NCBI GenBank assembly: GCA_009599575.1
Contig: VWND01000012.1
Location: forward strand, 434,001 to 498,000
From: Blumeriella jaapii
Lineage: Eukaryota; Ascomycota; Leotiomycetes; Helotiales; Drepanopezizaceae
Reading direction: 5' to 3'
Length of the DNA stretch: 64,000 nucleotides
Shown here piece after piece: positions 12,501 to 24,800 of the stretch. The notes beneath the pieces are model-generated. The model searched no databases and had not been told where the DNA came from. It saw nothing but the letters and a program-made list of their open reading frames with translations. The position numbers were made by a program, and so were the translations under genes. Each line of letters starts with the position of its first letter. The stretch's first letter is position 1.

Positions 12501-13740
12501 TTTTTTCATTTATAATAAGCTCGATTTTATAGTCGTAGAGCCGGTGAAAAGCTAGCTCGTTATTAGCGGCTTTAGAAAACACGTGTTCGAGGTTTTTATA
12601 CTTCGGGGGAAAAAATTCGAAGAAAAATTTATTCGAAGTTAGCTTTGCTAAATTAGTTAAAAAGGTCGAAATTAATATTTCGTTGATTTTGAAACGTTCG
12701 AAAAAATTATAAAATTGGGTTTTAAAAAAAAATGTTATACGTAAGGTCGTCTAGTATTTTATCGATTTCGTACAAAAAGATTAAAAATATTTCAACTGCT
12801 TTTTTTCTGAAAATCAATTTAAAAGCGTATACAATAATTTAGCAAATGAAAATTAGATAAGCAATAAGTTAAGGGACCCGTTTTCGAATTGGTCGTTTGA
12901 AAAGGTCAGAAGATGGCTTATTTAAATTATCGATTATATTAAGCTGAAAAGTTATTACGGCGAAAGCTTTCCTTCGGTTTTTGGTATAACTGTTTTTCGT
13001 AGAACGAGAAAGCTGTTTTGACGAAAGGAAAAAAAAAAAAAAAAATAATAAGAAATAATAAAAGAAGGATCGGCAGCCTAGAAAGGCGGTGGTGTGATTT
13101 CTTGTATTATTTTATTAGCGTCGCTATCGAAATTAGCATCGCGAATAAAATTCGATCTTTTCGCGCTTCGCATAGCGTCGTAAATCTGCCACAATTGATT
13201 AAGGTTTTTGTTACGTTTTACAGCGTCGTTTTAATGGCGAGATTAAATTTTTCGGAAATGCAAATAAAAGATTTTAATACAACGAGCGTAAAAGGCTGTG
13301 AAAGGGTAAAATTTCGGCTAATAAAGCTTGCGTTTATTATAGTTTAGTAAAACTTGGTGTTCGGCCAACTAAGCTTTTTCTAAAATCATATTATAATTTC
13401 CGAGATTAGTAATTAAAAAAAAAGTAAACGATTGTATTCGGTTGTTAATAATAAGATTGAAAAGCGTAAAATATATAATTAAATAACTACGAATTTTATT
13501 ATATTTTTTTATAAAAAAAAAGCCGGAAAAAATTAAATTAAAAATTAAAAAAAAAAAAAAAAAGATTTAATTAGCGCCGAATCGATTAATATATAACCGT
13601 TCGCTTTAAAGTCGGCGAGCGCTTTTATTTTATACGAAAAGCTATTTTTGATAAGTATAACGAGAATTATTAGTAAATCGCTATTAAAAAGCTTTCGAAC
13701 GTTAAAATAACGCATATCGCGCAATACGTTTAAAAAAAAG
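9555..13740 (-). pseudogene. pol: E2-a pol remnant (PR-RT-RH-IN-chromodomain)
   Basis: This is a Ty3/gypsy polyprotein of the Skippy/chromovirus type, read right to left. The protease is near 13610, where the active site is DFKAN instead of D-S-G-A-N. RT runs about 12600..11900, with an open stretch at 12094..12582 carrying FCIDYR and the FTKLDIRQAF block. The YxDD box is YLNN (12031..12042), so both catalytic aspartates are lost. RNase H (about 11760..11300) and integrase (about 11000..9960) follow, then a GPF module and a chromodomain-like end near 9500..9800. All of this agrees with RIP inactivation. Confidence 0.88.
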
Positions 13741-13904
13741 GCTTTGCTTAGGCCTGAGCGTTTTTCCGATTGGCGGGAAAGCTTTCGACTTTTTTATATG
13801 CGTTTTAAAAATCGTTTGGAAAAAGGTTTTCGTTTTTACTATTATTATTAAAAGGCGAATCTTCGGCCGGTTCGACTTCGTTTATATTTATTAATTTGAA
13901 AAGG

Positions 13905-15340
13905 CTTTTAAATAGAACCGAGGGTCGGCCCGTAAAGGGTCGTGCAGATTGGCCTTTTTGAATTCTCTGATATAAAATAGAAAACGAGCGTTGTCGTTGG
14001 TCCGATCGAAAAGAAAAAACGCCAAGAGGGGCGTTTTAGCGTGGAAAAGAAGGAAAAGCAGCAGGGGGCTGAAAAAGAGCTTGTAAAATATTTAAACGAT
14101 TTTCGTACGTACGATTTGACTCGTAATACGCTTTGATTAAAAACTTATTATTTTAATAAATGGTAGACTTGGAAAAGCGATTCGCGTATAAAATTCGTTC
14201 AGCTAATTGATTTTGTTTTTTTTATCGGACGGCGATAAGCCAATTTTTAAAAGTCGTTGTACGCGTTTATTTCAAATGCAGCTTTTCTCGTAAACGCTTT
14301 AGTATTTTATCGCGAAAAGCGTTTCGAAACTGTTTATCGATTCGTATTTAAGCGTTCGCTGCGAAAATAAAAAATCGCAGGTAAAATCGCCAAAAGTCGT
14401 CGTACGTATTTATTATAAATATTTTAAATTCGTTTTCGGCCTTTTAAACGTTTAAAAAATCGGCCAGAAAATCGGCGACTTTTTTAACTAATTTTTCGGA
14501 AAGTATAAAATCGGAACGGTTTAAAATACGCGGGGTCAGAAACTTTTTTACTACGCTTTCGGTTTAATCGAATATATAATTTTTGCGAAATCGATCGCTA
14601 ACGAAATAATCGTAATAAAATTCGAGGTTATCGAAAATTTTAGTTTTTTAATAGCGTGCTTTATAATTTTTATTATTATTTAATTTAAACTTAAAATTCG
14701 GAACGCGTTTTATGCGAGCTAATCGAAAATCAGCAAATAAATGGAAATTATAACGTTCAAAAAGCGCGCTAGGATTTTGGCCGTTATAAAAAAATTTAAA
14801 AAAAGTTCGCGAAAAGCGTAGAAATTGATTTGCAGCGTTTATTAATTGAAATAAAACGTTGCGAAAAAAAGGAGAAACAACAGATTCGCGACTGGCAAAA
14901 GCACGTTCGATAAATTTTATTAAACGTTTTGATTAAAAGGTTTATTGCAATCGTATAATTTCCAAAAGTTGTTATTTACGCTTTTGCGCTTTTTTCAATT
15001 GATTTTGCAAAAGTCTCAACTAAACGCTTTTAACGCTAGGCTGCAAGAAAAAAATGGCAGGCGAAATAATTAATGCTCTGCTTTTTCCTTTGTTCTTTTT
15101 CTCGGGAAGAAAATTGTTTTTCAAAAGAAGAAGCTTTTGGGGAAGGCTGCTTTTTCGCTGATTAAAAAAAGGGAGGTTAAAATGTAATAGCAGAAGCTGA
15201 AAAGCTTTGCTAAAGGGGGAATCGTTAAATAAAAGCTATTTTTCGTAAAATACGAAAATAAGCCTTTTTACGACCGGTCGATCATTTTGGTATAACCCGT
15301 GAGAAATTCGAAAGAAAAAATAATTTACGCCGTCGCCAGC
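13905..15340 (-). pseudogene. gag: E2-a gag remnant
   Basis: This is the capsid gene of E2, recognised by position and by shared blocks with E2-c, such as the Thr-rich stretch before NWLTAVR near 14240. Several regions here (13900..14080, 15040..15230) keep G-rich tracts and look less RIPed than the same region of E2-b. A start codon cannot be fixed. Confidence 0.7.
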
Positions 15341-15365
15341 GTAAAAAAAAAGTTGTTAATAATAT

Positions 15366-15632
15366 TATAAAAGTAAATAGGAAAACCAGACTGATACGGC
15401 CACATATCGATGAATAAAATAGTCTAGGAAATCCCTAGAAAAGATTGAAAAAAGGAAAAAAAAAATAAATGAAAATATAAATTAAATTGCGTCCTTTTGG
15501 TACTATCTAAAAAAATGCTTTGCTTTTATACCTGTTAAAAATAGTTAATGGCAGAGGATTTCGAAAGGGTCCATGCTTCGATTATAGCTAAAATTACTAA
15601 CTTTTATTAATATAAAGTATTTCCGTTTTATA
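15366..15632 (-). repeat. E1-b 3' LTR
   Basis: This 267-bp LTR lies in reverse orientation, with both ends mutated by RIP (TATAAAAGTA at the left edge, CCGTTTTATA at the right). Just inside it, in element orientation, is the purine-rich GGGACAGAA, the likely polypurine tract. Confidence 0.93.
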
Positions 15633-15762
15633 TTCTGTCCCAAATAATATACGTAATCGTTTTTAATTACGATCAAAAAAAAACATAATTTTAATAAATG
15701 CAATTTAATTTATTTTATATAATTTAAAAACCAATTAATCAAAAAACCGAACTTTTTGGCCT

Positions 15763-18558
15763 TTACATTTTTTCGGTTTTTTAGCCCGTTCTTGGCCTTT
15801 TTGCCGTTGGCTTCTGCGAAAAAATAACGTTTCGCTTATCGTTTAAATTATTTTGTTCATTCTGTTTTTTTAAAAAATGGCTCGATAAAATGTTAATCGA
15901 AGTATCGTTTAAATTTACGAACGTTTTAATAGCTTTTTCGTTAATAATATTATTAAATATCGCCGCGACGGATGCTTTCTACGATTTTTCTTCGTAAATA
16001 ATAAATTCCAATTTTTAAACGTAATCCTACGCTTTGCAAAAAGCGCTGAAAAGTCTTATGTTAAAATCGTAAAAATAATCGATTAATTCGTTATAATTAA
16101 AACCGATTAACGCTTTTGCTTTTCGTAAAATTAATAAATCGGACCACGGTTATTTACCGACGAATACTTTTGAAAAAGCTCCGAAGCTTATAAAAAAAAC
16201 TATTCCACGGAATAATTCGAAAATAATCGTTTGCAATCGAAACCATCGAAAATATTATAATTGCTTTCGCCGTAATACAAACAATATCAGATTGCCTATC
16301 GAATTGTCGTTTTCGAAATAGTTTTTATACTTTTGCGCCGTGTAATTATTCGAATAAACCAATATTGCGCCGTCGGTTTTTTAGATTTTAAATTTAACGA
16401 AAACTTTTTGCTTAATCGAAAAGCTAATAAAAATTATTTTATTTTCCATTTCGTAATCTTCGGTTTCGTAATTCGATAAAATAGCCGAAGCCATTATTTT
16501 AAACGCGCTGAAATACGAAAAAGCTAAGCTTTTCTGAATGGTTTTAATTAGCTTAGCGTCGTAATATAATTGCAAATAAGCTTCGATTATTTCCGAATTG
16601 TATACGAATGCAAGTAAAACGTAGTAATCGAAAATAGCGTCGGTAAAGTTTTCGATTTTTTTTTTTTTTTAAAAGTCGGCGATATCGAATTTTATAATTG
16701 TAATACGGTCGGGGCCAGCGAAACCTAAAGCGATCGAAACGTTAAAATATATTACGAAACGGCAGTTTTCAAAATTCCGGATAATTAAAACAGCGAAGTA
16801 AAGGCCGGGGTGTATTTTAAAAACTTATTAAATAAAACTGTAAAGCATATTAACAAAAAAAGCTATAAGCGCTTTTTAGGTTTTAACTAATCGAAAAAAT
16901 ACTTATATATAATTTTTTTTTTTTTTATAAAATGCAATAATAAATTTGTTTTCTCCGTTATAAAACCTTATGTAATTAACGAATTCGCAGCTTAATTCGA
17001 ATAGATTTTAAAACATATTTTCGGTCGAAAAGCCAAAAAAGTCGGCTTTTGGAAATATTCGTTGTTTTTATTTTTTTTTTTACGTTTTAATCGAGCTTTA
17101 TAATCGCGCTAAAAGCCTTAAGATCTGCGTTGAAATTTGCGTAGCCTAAATAAACCTTAATACGCGTTTAAATAATTTTCGCAGTTTTTCGTCGAAATAT
17201 AAATTAATTATTAAAATCAATTTCGAACACGTCGTAGTCCGAGTTTTTAATAGCAGCGAATCGATTAACGAAGCCGATAACATTAATTCTTTTTATAATT
17301 AAATCGCAGTACGCCGCGTAATAATATACGTAAAAATAATAAAACTTGCCGTTTTTTTTAGCATTAATGTTATTTGTAAAAACAAAATTAAAAAATCGAA
17401 GTTTTTTAGCGAAAAAAAGCTCGAGTAAAAACGAATCACCGTTTTCAAAAGTCTTTTTTATTTGCTTTAACGTATTATATTTATAATTTTCCGAAAAAAG
17501 CTTAATTCAATTTTCGTTCGAAATAAAAAGAAAAAAGCTGACGGATTTATTTGATTTTTATATAAAAGTATCGAAATAAAACTTTTAAATCGTTTCGTCG
17601 TCGAAAGCGAAAGTTTTAAGCAAAATAATCTAATTTTGCGCTTTTTGTATAATTTTTTCCGCGATAACTTCGATATTTTTTTTTAAGCTTTTTCGATCGA
17701 ATCGTATAATAATCGAAATTTTAAATATTTTTATTAAAATTTAAAATATTAATAATAGTAATACGACGTTTTTAAACGCAGCAAACGTTTTTAGTATTTG
17801 CGTATTTAATTTCGAAAAATCAAATTTAAAATTATTTAAATTTTTTTTTTTCGAAATGCCGATATTTTTTAAATCTGATTTCGTAAAATCATCGCGTTTT
17901 TTGTTAATTAGCTTAAAACTTATAACTCGGCGTCGATTTCCGGCTGTTTTCATTTGCGATGCCTTTTTTATTAACGACGTAAATAGTTTTTTCTTTCGAA
18001 TAAAAAAGATTTCGGAAATATCGGCGCGCTTTTTTACGTTTTTTATTTTTATTTTTTCCGGAATTGTTTTTATAAATACAATAGATTTTTTATATTCGAA
18101 TAAGCGATTGTTTGTTATTACGCTTTTGATTTCGTTTTCGGATTCGTTTTCGATAATTAAAAATAAAAATCGTCGAATTATTTTAGCTGCTTTAAAAATA
18201 TTAATTGCTATCGTATATATTTTTTCGAATTAAACGAAAATAATATTAGCTTTTTCGTTCCTTTCGTCGTCGTAAATTTAAAATATCGGAATAGCGTCGT
18301 TTTTTTTCTTCGGTATAAAAAATACCGCATTTAGCGACGCTTAATTTTTTGCTTTAAAAAAGAATCAAATTTGAGGTTTCGCAGCCGATTAAAACTCCTT
18401 TTGGCGACTGCATAACGTCGTCGACCAGTTTACAGACAGCTGTAAAAAGGCCTATGAACCTGCGGGCCCTTGGGTTATTAGCTTTCAGGGCTTGCGCCTT
18501 AAAAATGTAAGCGTTCAGTACCCAAACTCCTTTTTTCGTAAGGGTAATAGTCTCGAAA
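15763..18558 (-). pseudogene. E1-b ORF3, C-terminal part
   Basis: This is the unknown third gene of E1, read right to left. It ends with a TAA whose plus-strand complement is 15763..15765, after a basic tail (RPRTG, KTEKM). At 18354..18558 the sequence is strikingly unmutated and open for 68 codons (VWVLNAYIFKAQ, PRARRF). The frame rejoins the N-terminal part at 36178 once L and one TSD copy are removed, reading RFFETITLTKKG across the junction. That is strong evidence that ORF3 is a genuine single coding frame. Function unknown. Confidence 0.75.
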
Positions 18559-19283
18559 CATTTTTCACAATATACACGGATTCTACTTTTTATTCGCAAC
18601 AATCACTAAATTCATTGTATTCGATTCGGAAGACTCGTTTTTTTCCGAATCTCGAAAAATCAGCTCGAAAGCTCGTCGCGTTCGCCGTGCAACTCGCGAA
18701 ATAATTCCTTCCACCCCTTTCCGGTCGTCCGACGACCACGACCACGATCACGACGAATTATATATTCGCTTTATAAACGCAATTTTACCGTCCTAATTAA
18801 ATTTGTATTTCAAAAGAAAAAAGCAAACGAATATTTTTAATACTCGCCCTTTTCCTTTCGCTTTAAAACACGAAGCGCGAATATTTATTATTGCAATATC
18901 GGCTATTATCAGCCAACTCGACGAAGCAAACCGACAATTTTAAATACGCCGCAAAATATAAATATAATTCGCGATCGCTGCCGATAGCGTCGTAAATTAG
19001 CAAAAAAAGCCCGAAGCGCGATAATACGTCGAAAAGCTTGCAAAAAGCTTTATTTCTTTTTTGCAAACCCGCGCTTTTATTATTTTTTACGCCGCTTCGC
19101 CAAGTAATATCGATTTTTTTTTTTATTTGCTAAATTAATTATTTAAGCAAACCGAATTGCACGAAAAATCTTAAAAATTTTAATAAACTTCGAAAAATTA
19201 AAATCGATTACCGTTAAAAAACCATAATAACAAACGCGTTCGTTTACCAACGGAACTTTACGCGTTTTTTTAAATTCGTTTAT
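18559..19283 (+). mobile_element. L: Tad1-like LINE, 5' piece
   Basis: This is the 5' end of a 6.3-kb LINE inserted in ORF3 of E1-b. It starts directly after the target duplication TAATAGTCTCGAAA (18545..18558, repeated at 36178..36191). About 300 bases of lightly mutated 5' UTR, including a short CGACCACGA-type repeat near 18735, precede the ORF1 frame. It is interrupted at 19283 by E1-c. Confidence 0.85.
18860..19283 (+). pseudogene. L ORF1, N-terminal part
   Basis: This is the Gag-like RNA-binding ORF1 of a Tad1-type LINE. In the frame of the downstream ORF1 there is a coherent helical region (AISAIISQLDEANRQF, then EKLAKSFISFLQTRAF) with stops at likely Gln codons. It leads towards LRVFLNSF at the E1-c insertion point. 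Assignment rests on frame continuity and position, not on a conserved motif. The start codon is not identified. Confidence 0.55.
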
Positions 19284-19551
19284 TGTAAAACGGTGATACC
19301 TTGTAGTGATGGGAGTTGGTAGTTTTAGCTATGGTCGAGGCATGGACTCCTCCGAGACCTCCTGCCATTAACTATTTTCAACAGATATAAGACCAAAGCA
19401 TCCTTTTAGATAGTATCATAAGCACGCAGTCCAATTCATATTTTCACTTATTTTTTTTTTTTTTTTTTTTAATCTTTTTTAGGAATTCCCTAGATTATTT
19501 TACTTACCGACATATGGCCGTATTAGTCTGATTTTTCTATTTACTTTTATA
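19284..19551 (+). repeat. E1-c 5' LTR
   Basis: This 268-bp LTR starts TGTAAAACGG. Its end is mutated to TTTTATA. Its first half is nearly unmutated. Confidence 0.95.
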
Positions 19552-20126
19552 TTTGATGATTTACGCAGGGATTTAAACTTCGGTGTTTCGTTTTTATATA
19601 TTTACCGATGCATTTTTTAAATTCGCAGTTAAAATCGACTTCGATATTTCGCTATTACGGCTTAAAAAACCTTTTATATAATATTATTCGCAGCTGTATT
19701 ATATAAAAAATCTTTAATAGCTTTTTTTATTTTGCGTATAATTATTAAATTATAAAAATGCAATATATTTCAGAAACGTTTGAAATTACGGTTAAATAAT
19801 CTTAAACCGTGCGAAGTTAAAATTCGAAAATCGCTTTTTTGTTTAAAAATAATAAATCGAATATTAATTCGTACGCTTCGACCGCTACGCTCGGCTTTTT
19901 TGAATTAAATCTCTTTTGGTCAAACGCTTAGCGAAAACTCAATTTTCTGATTTTACGTTTTATAATTATGGCAATTACAATTTGCGGCTTTTTATTAAAA
20001 ATAATAAAAAAATAACTGTACGTGTATTGGCCTGAACCACGAAATATCGAAACCGTAAATTATACAGCAATATTATATTAATTTAATTAACTTACTAAAA
20101 AACAAGTTTTTTAATATATTATTTAA
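19552..20126 (+). other. E1-c leader with possible primer-binding site
   Basis: This is the untranslated leader between the LTR and gag. Directly after the LTR is TTTGATGATTTACGCAGGG. Compared with E1-b and E1-d, undoing RIP gives TGGTGACCTACGCAGGG, which has the TGG start expected of a tRNA primer-binding site. I could not assign the tRNA. The rest has no visible gene. Confidence 0.55.
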
Positions 20127-21495
20127 ATGTCTGAACGCAATCTTATTTTATTTAATTTTTTTAAAAAACACAAAAACCTTTTTAATAGCTCCTTTATTAA
20201 AAACGATTTTTTTCATACTAAAGACTTTTAACCTGCAACTCCGGAAAACATTTATTCGTTTAATTCGAACCCCACCAACACTTTTATTAATATTATAAAC
20301 AACGACGCTTTTCGTTTTTTTATGCAAAGCCGCATGCCCCTTTTTAGCTTCCCTGGTGCATTTTTATTTAATAGCGCCAACGTTACCGATTTTATCGAAA
20401 AATATAAAGAAATTTATAAGAATTTCGAAGTTTTTAAAGCTAAGATGTTCGATAAGCTTTTTTGCTATTATAATCTAATTATTAAAAATATTATTAAATC
20501 GATAAATAAATAAAAAGCTATTAAGGCTCGAAACTGGCGTAAGCTAGTTAAAACCTTGAAATCGGAATTCCGAAACCACGATCGCTAGCAAATTCGCGAT
20601 ATTATCGCTTTTTTTAAACAATTTATTATAATAATTCGCTAAGCTAAAAAACTCAAAGCTTATTATCGTATTTATACGAGAATTTCTAACGTTTTTATTA
20701 ATAAAAAGGTTTTAAGCGAGGTTGAACAGAAAAAATTGTTTTTATTTAATTTTCCGATTAGCATTCGCAATAAAACTATTAAGCATTTTAAAATTAATAA
20801 ATAAAATTTTGAAATTTTCGATTAATATTTCAAATTTGTGAAATTCGTTTTTAAACAAAACCAAAGCGAACGTATTATCGAAGTTATAAATCAAAAGAAA
20901 TCTTTTTTTCCCATTTACAAAAAAAACGTAAAAGTTTTAGTACAAAAACATGCCCAGCTATTAAAAGTTACCGAAATCGCCAAAAGACAATTAATTATTA
21001 TATTATTTAATCGTTTTGCAAAACTTATAGGCTTGGAAAAATTTAATAAAAATATCGAAACTCTCGTATTAAAATTTACCGATATTAAAATTTAAAAACT
21101 TTAAAGCAAAATCGAAAATTTTATGCAATAGCAGAAAAAACTTTTTTACGTTAATTCGAATAATAAAAACGATTAAAATAGTTTTTATAACAATTACTTT
21201 TTTTAAAATGCGCGAAGCGATTAATTTCGCCAAGCTATCGTAAAAGTAATAGCTGCTTAATAGCAATCTTTCCGTGTTAGCGATCAAAATCAGCGAAACA
21301 TTAATTATAATAACGATTATTAAAAGAAAAAAAAAAACCAACGCGAAAATCAAAATCGCGGCTATTAAAATAATAAAAATAACTATTAAAACAAACCTCG
21401 TAATTCTAAGTGTAAATTTTATAACAACAGAAAAATTTATTACGAAAAACCTTATATTCGCTCAAAATGCAAAGTATTTAATTTTTATATAAACA
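20127..21495 (+). pseudogene. gag: E1-c gag remnant
   Basis: This is the capsid protein gene. The frame opens at ATG 20127 (MSERNLILF; E1-b has the same start at 43460) and stays in one phase to about 21095 with a handful of Gln/Trp stops. The blocks NVTDFIEKY, FRYC/FCYY and IIKSI match the Gag family of fungal Ty3/gypsy elements, followed by VINKKVLSE and a helical C-terminal half. A basic segment at 21274..21492 is in another phase, so a frameshift lies near 21100..21300. A zinc knuckle could not be identified with confidence. Confidence 0.82.
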
Positions 21496-21899
21496 ATAAT
21501 ATTTGTTATATTAACAAATATAAAGCGATTTGCCTCAGACCGACGGAAGCAGAAATAAGTCTTTTTAACAAAACTGAAAATCAAAACTAATTAAATATTA
21601 TTCGCTTAAAAGTAAAAGATACGAAATAAAACGATTATTTAAAAAACAAGAAAAATGCGAAAACGATTTTTACTAATAAAAAAAAAAATATTTCAAAAGG
21701 CGTATTAATCAAAAAAAAAACCTTTATTTTAAGTATAAATAAAATTCAAATATATAAATAAAAAACAAATATATATATTGCTAATACAAATATCGTATTT
21801 GCAAATATTATAACTATATAATTAAATCAGCGAATTACAAAAAAGTAAAATGCTTCTGTTTTATTCGCCAAACCAATAAACGTGAAAAAAAACGTTAAA

Positions 21900-24800
21900 A
21901 TCGAAAAGAAAAAAAATTTCGGAATTCGAAAAAAAACCGATAAAATTATTAAAAAAACGTTTATAATAAAAGAAATTGACGATAATATAAACGATATCGA
22001 TACCGATATTTCGATTTAAATTATTCAGAAAATACTAATTTTTAAGCGCCCACTATTAATACGAAGCGAAAAATAAATCGACAAATATATCAGCTCCGAA
22101 GCCGTCGACGAAGCTATTAAAAAGATTATAAAACAAAAAATTAAATTAAAATTCAGCGATTTATTTAATACAAAAAAGAAATTCGACAAAATTATTAATA
22201 AACAAATTCTTATATTAAAAAGAAATGAAAAAATTAAAATTATTCGAAAAAAAAACGATTTTGAATTAAAAAAAAACTAAAAAGAAATTTACAATACCGT
22301 AATTAATTTAGCCGATAAAAAAGAATCTTCGGAAAAAATTAGCTTTTTAGTTTTCGCTATAAAAACCCAAAAGTCAAAACGACGAAACTGCTTTTATACG
22401 ATTATAAAAACATTAAAAATAAAAACAATGCTCGAAAAAAATACGATAACCTTCGTTTTATTCGATAGTAAAGCCGAAGTCAATTATATAAACCAAAAAA
22501 CAGCCGAAGCCAATAATATCCCGATTATTACCGACAAACGAATAATTTATATTATCGTTAATAAAAATACGATCGAATTTAATAAAATTATACGAAACGT
22601 TAAAATCGACGTTGAAAATATTATTATTTATAAAAACTTTTTAATAATAAAAAAATGCTTTTATTTTATTATTTTTAAAATACTTTGGATTTTGGAAAAT
22701 CTCGTCAGTTTTAAATACACCGAAAACGGCCAAATAAAAGCCTTTTTCTAAAACTAAAACCGATTCTTTTAAAATCAAATTATCGTCGCCGGCGATAAAA
22801 TCTTTTTAATCGACGTTTTATCGAAAAACGAATAGCCGGCTTTGGTTTCAAAACAAACGCTAGGCTATAACAAAACCTGAAAAATACTTAGCCAAAAGCA
22901 TTCACGTTATTAATCGAAATAGCACCGCGAATAAAATTAGCTAATATTAATATTTTTGGCTATTAATTCGGAAATAAAAATTCCGAAGATTTCGTTTTCG
23001 TATTAAACAAACCCGATTTATATATTTTATTTTTTTGTATTAATATCAGCACTTTTTATAAGCGCAAAATTAATAAAATACGATTCGTAAATCTTAGCGA
23101 ATCCGATGAAAATATTTCCGGAAAAATAAACGATTAATTCGAAAAAAATAAAATAATAAAACCGTTTTAATTAATTACTAGCGAGCTCGAAAGATTTATC
23201 ACCGGCCGATTTTCCAGCTTATTATTTAACAGCCGATTTATAAAAGAACGATTTAATAATTTAATAATCGAAACCCAACTTTTGCTAAAAAAAAAAAAGT
23301 TTTATACGAAATCCTACGCAACCGAAAAAAGATTATAATCTTCGATTTTACCGAAATAAATCAATTCAATTTTAACGTTACGTTTTATATCGATATTAAA
23401 ACCGTGTTTTACAAAGCTTAGCAAAAAAAAACCTTTTTAATTTTTAAAACTTTTTAAAATAAAATAATCGAAATGCTAAAAAAACGAATCAAATAAAAGA
23501 TTTTCGAATTTTGCCACGGCTTATATAAAAACAAATAATTTATCGTTGCGAAAAAAAAAAAAAGCATTTACAAATTTATTACCGCAATCGTCGAAATAAA
23601 CAAAATAACGATACAAAACGCTAATATGCCATTTAACGTCGATTAATTTTCAAACGAATTCGCAAAACTAACGATCGCTTTTCTTTTCGACCTGTTTTTC
23701 GGCTACGATTATTTAATATTTGATTTACGATTTCGAAATATAACGGCAATTTAAATTTCAATCGGCTTATTGCGTATAACGAAAATACTTATAAAAACCA
23801 TCAATTTAATCGCTTAATTCGTAAAAGTCGTATATAAGATTTTTATAATTTGCATATTCGATATTGCTTTTTTTTACGTTAACGACGTCGGAATAAAAAG
23901 CTCCAGATTATATTATAATAATAAAAAAATCTTTTCTAAAATTCGACGTTATATAATAAAACATATTCAAAACATCGACAAAATTATAATTTGCTTCGAA
24001 AAAGCCAAAGCTATTATTGGCCTTCGATTAAAATTTTGCATATTCGAAATAAATATTATTAGCTATATAACTGATAGCGCTGGCCGCCACTTTTAACGAA
24101 AGAAAATTAAAAAAATCTGCGAATAAAAAAAATATAAAAATATTACCGAAGCTAAAACTTTTATTAGCGTTATGATTTACTACCGTAATTAATTAAAAAC
24201 TTTTTTCAAAAAGCTGCATTTATTTATATTACGATAAAAAAAAAAATCGATTTCGTTTAAGAAAAAAAGCAAAGCAAAATTATAGAAATTTTTAAAAACG
24301 ATTTTTTATCGGCCTTATTGCTTATGCGAATCGATTACAGCCTAAACGCAAAAAAAATTATTTTAATTATCGACGCTAGTATTTTCGGTTGAAAAGCTGT
24401 ATTACAATAAATCGATAAAAATAAAAAACGACACTTTTTACGATTCGAAAGCGGCCTATAATCCTTCGCGAAAGCACGCTACGACGCCACCAAACGAAAA
24501 TATCGAAGCGTTTTTAAAATAATAAAAAAAATAAAAAGCGAATTATACGGCGTATATTTTATTTTAAAAATAAACGCAAAAATCTTTGTCGATTAACTAA
24601 ATAAAAAAGCTAATAACCTGCCAAAAGCATTCGTTATTAATTAAATAGCTTAGATGCGATTTATAAATTTCGAAATCAAACATATTAAAAAAATAATTAA
24701 TACAGCGGCAAACGGCTTTTCGAAACGAAAACGCTTTTATCCGTTTGACTTCGCTAAACAAAGCGAATAAAATATCGACGAATAAATCGCTAACGAAATC

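Larger units (their letters stand above)
9210..15365 (-). mobile_element. E2-a: Ty3/gypsy chromovirus-like element, main piece
   Basis: This is the body and 3' LTR of a 6.4-kb element on the minus strand. Its 5' LTR is displaced to 44304..44570 by insertion of E1-b. Removing E1-b plus one copy of ATAT restores exactly the LTR-to-leader junction seen intact in E2-c (around 47676). The element is flanked by ATTTA at both ends (9205..9209 and 44571..44575), so it is complete though split. Confidence 0.93.
15366..18558 (-). mobile_element. E1-b: Ty3/gypsy element, 3' piece
   Basis: This is the 3' LTR and most of ORF3 of a full-length E1 on the minus strand. The rest is at 36178..44302, separated by the LINE L. 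The two pieces sum to 11,304 bp after removing the 14-bp duplication, against 11,301 bp for E1-c. The 4-bp TSD ATAT is at 15362..15365 and 44303..44306. Confidence 0.93.

Noticed and set aside
12094..12582. Single intact-looking RT gene on the minus strand
   Set aside because: It is an open fragment of the E2-a pol pseudogene; it lacks catalytic aspartates downstream and has stops on either side.
18354..18704. GC-richer island with overlapping frames on both strands, possibly a host gene
   Set aside because: The minus-strand frame is ORF3 of E1-b up to 18558, and the remainder is the LINE 5' end; sequence identity with 60890..61081 confirms this.
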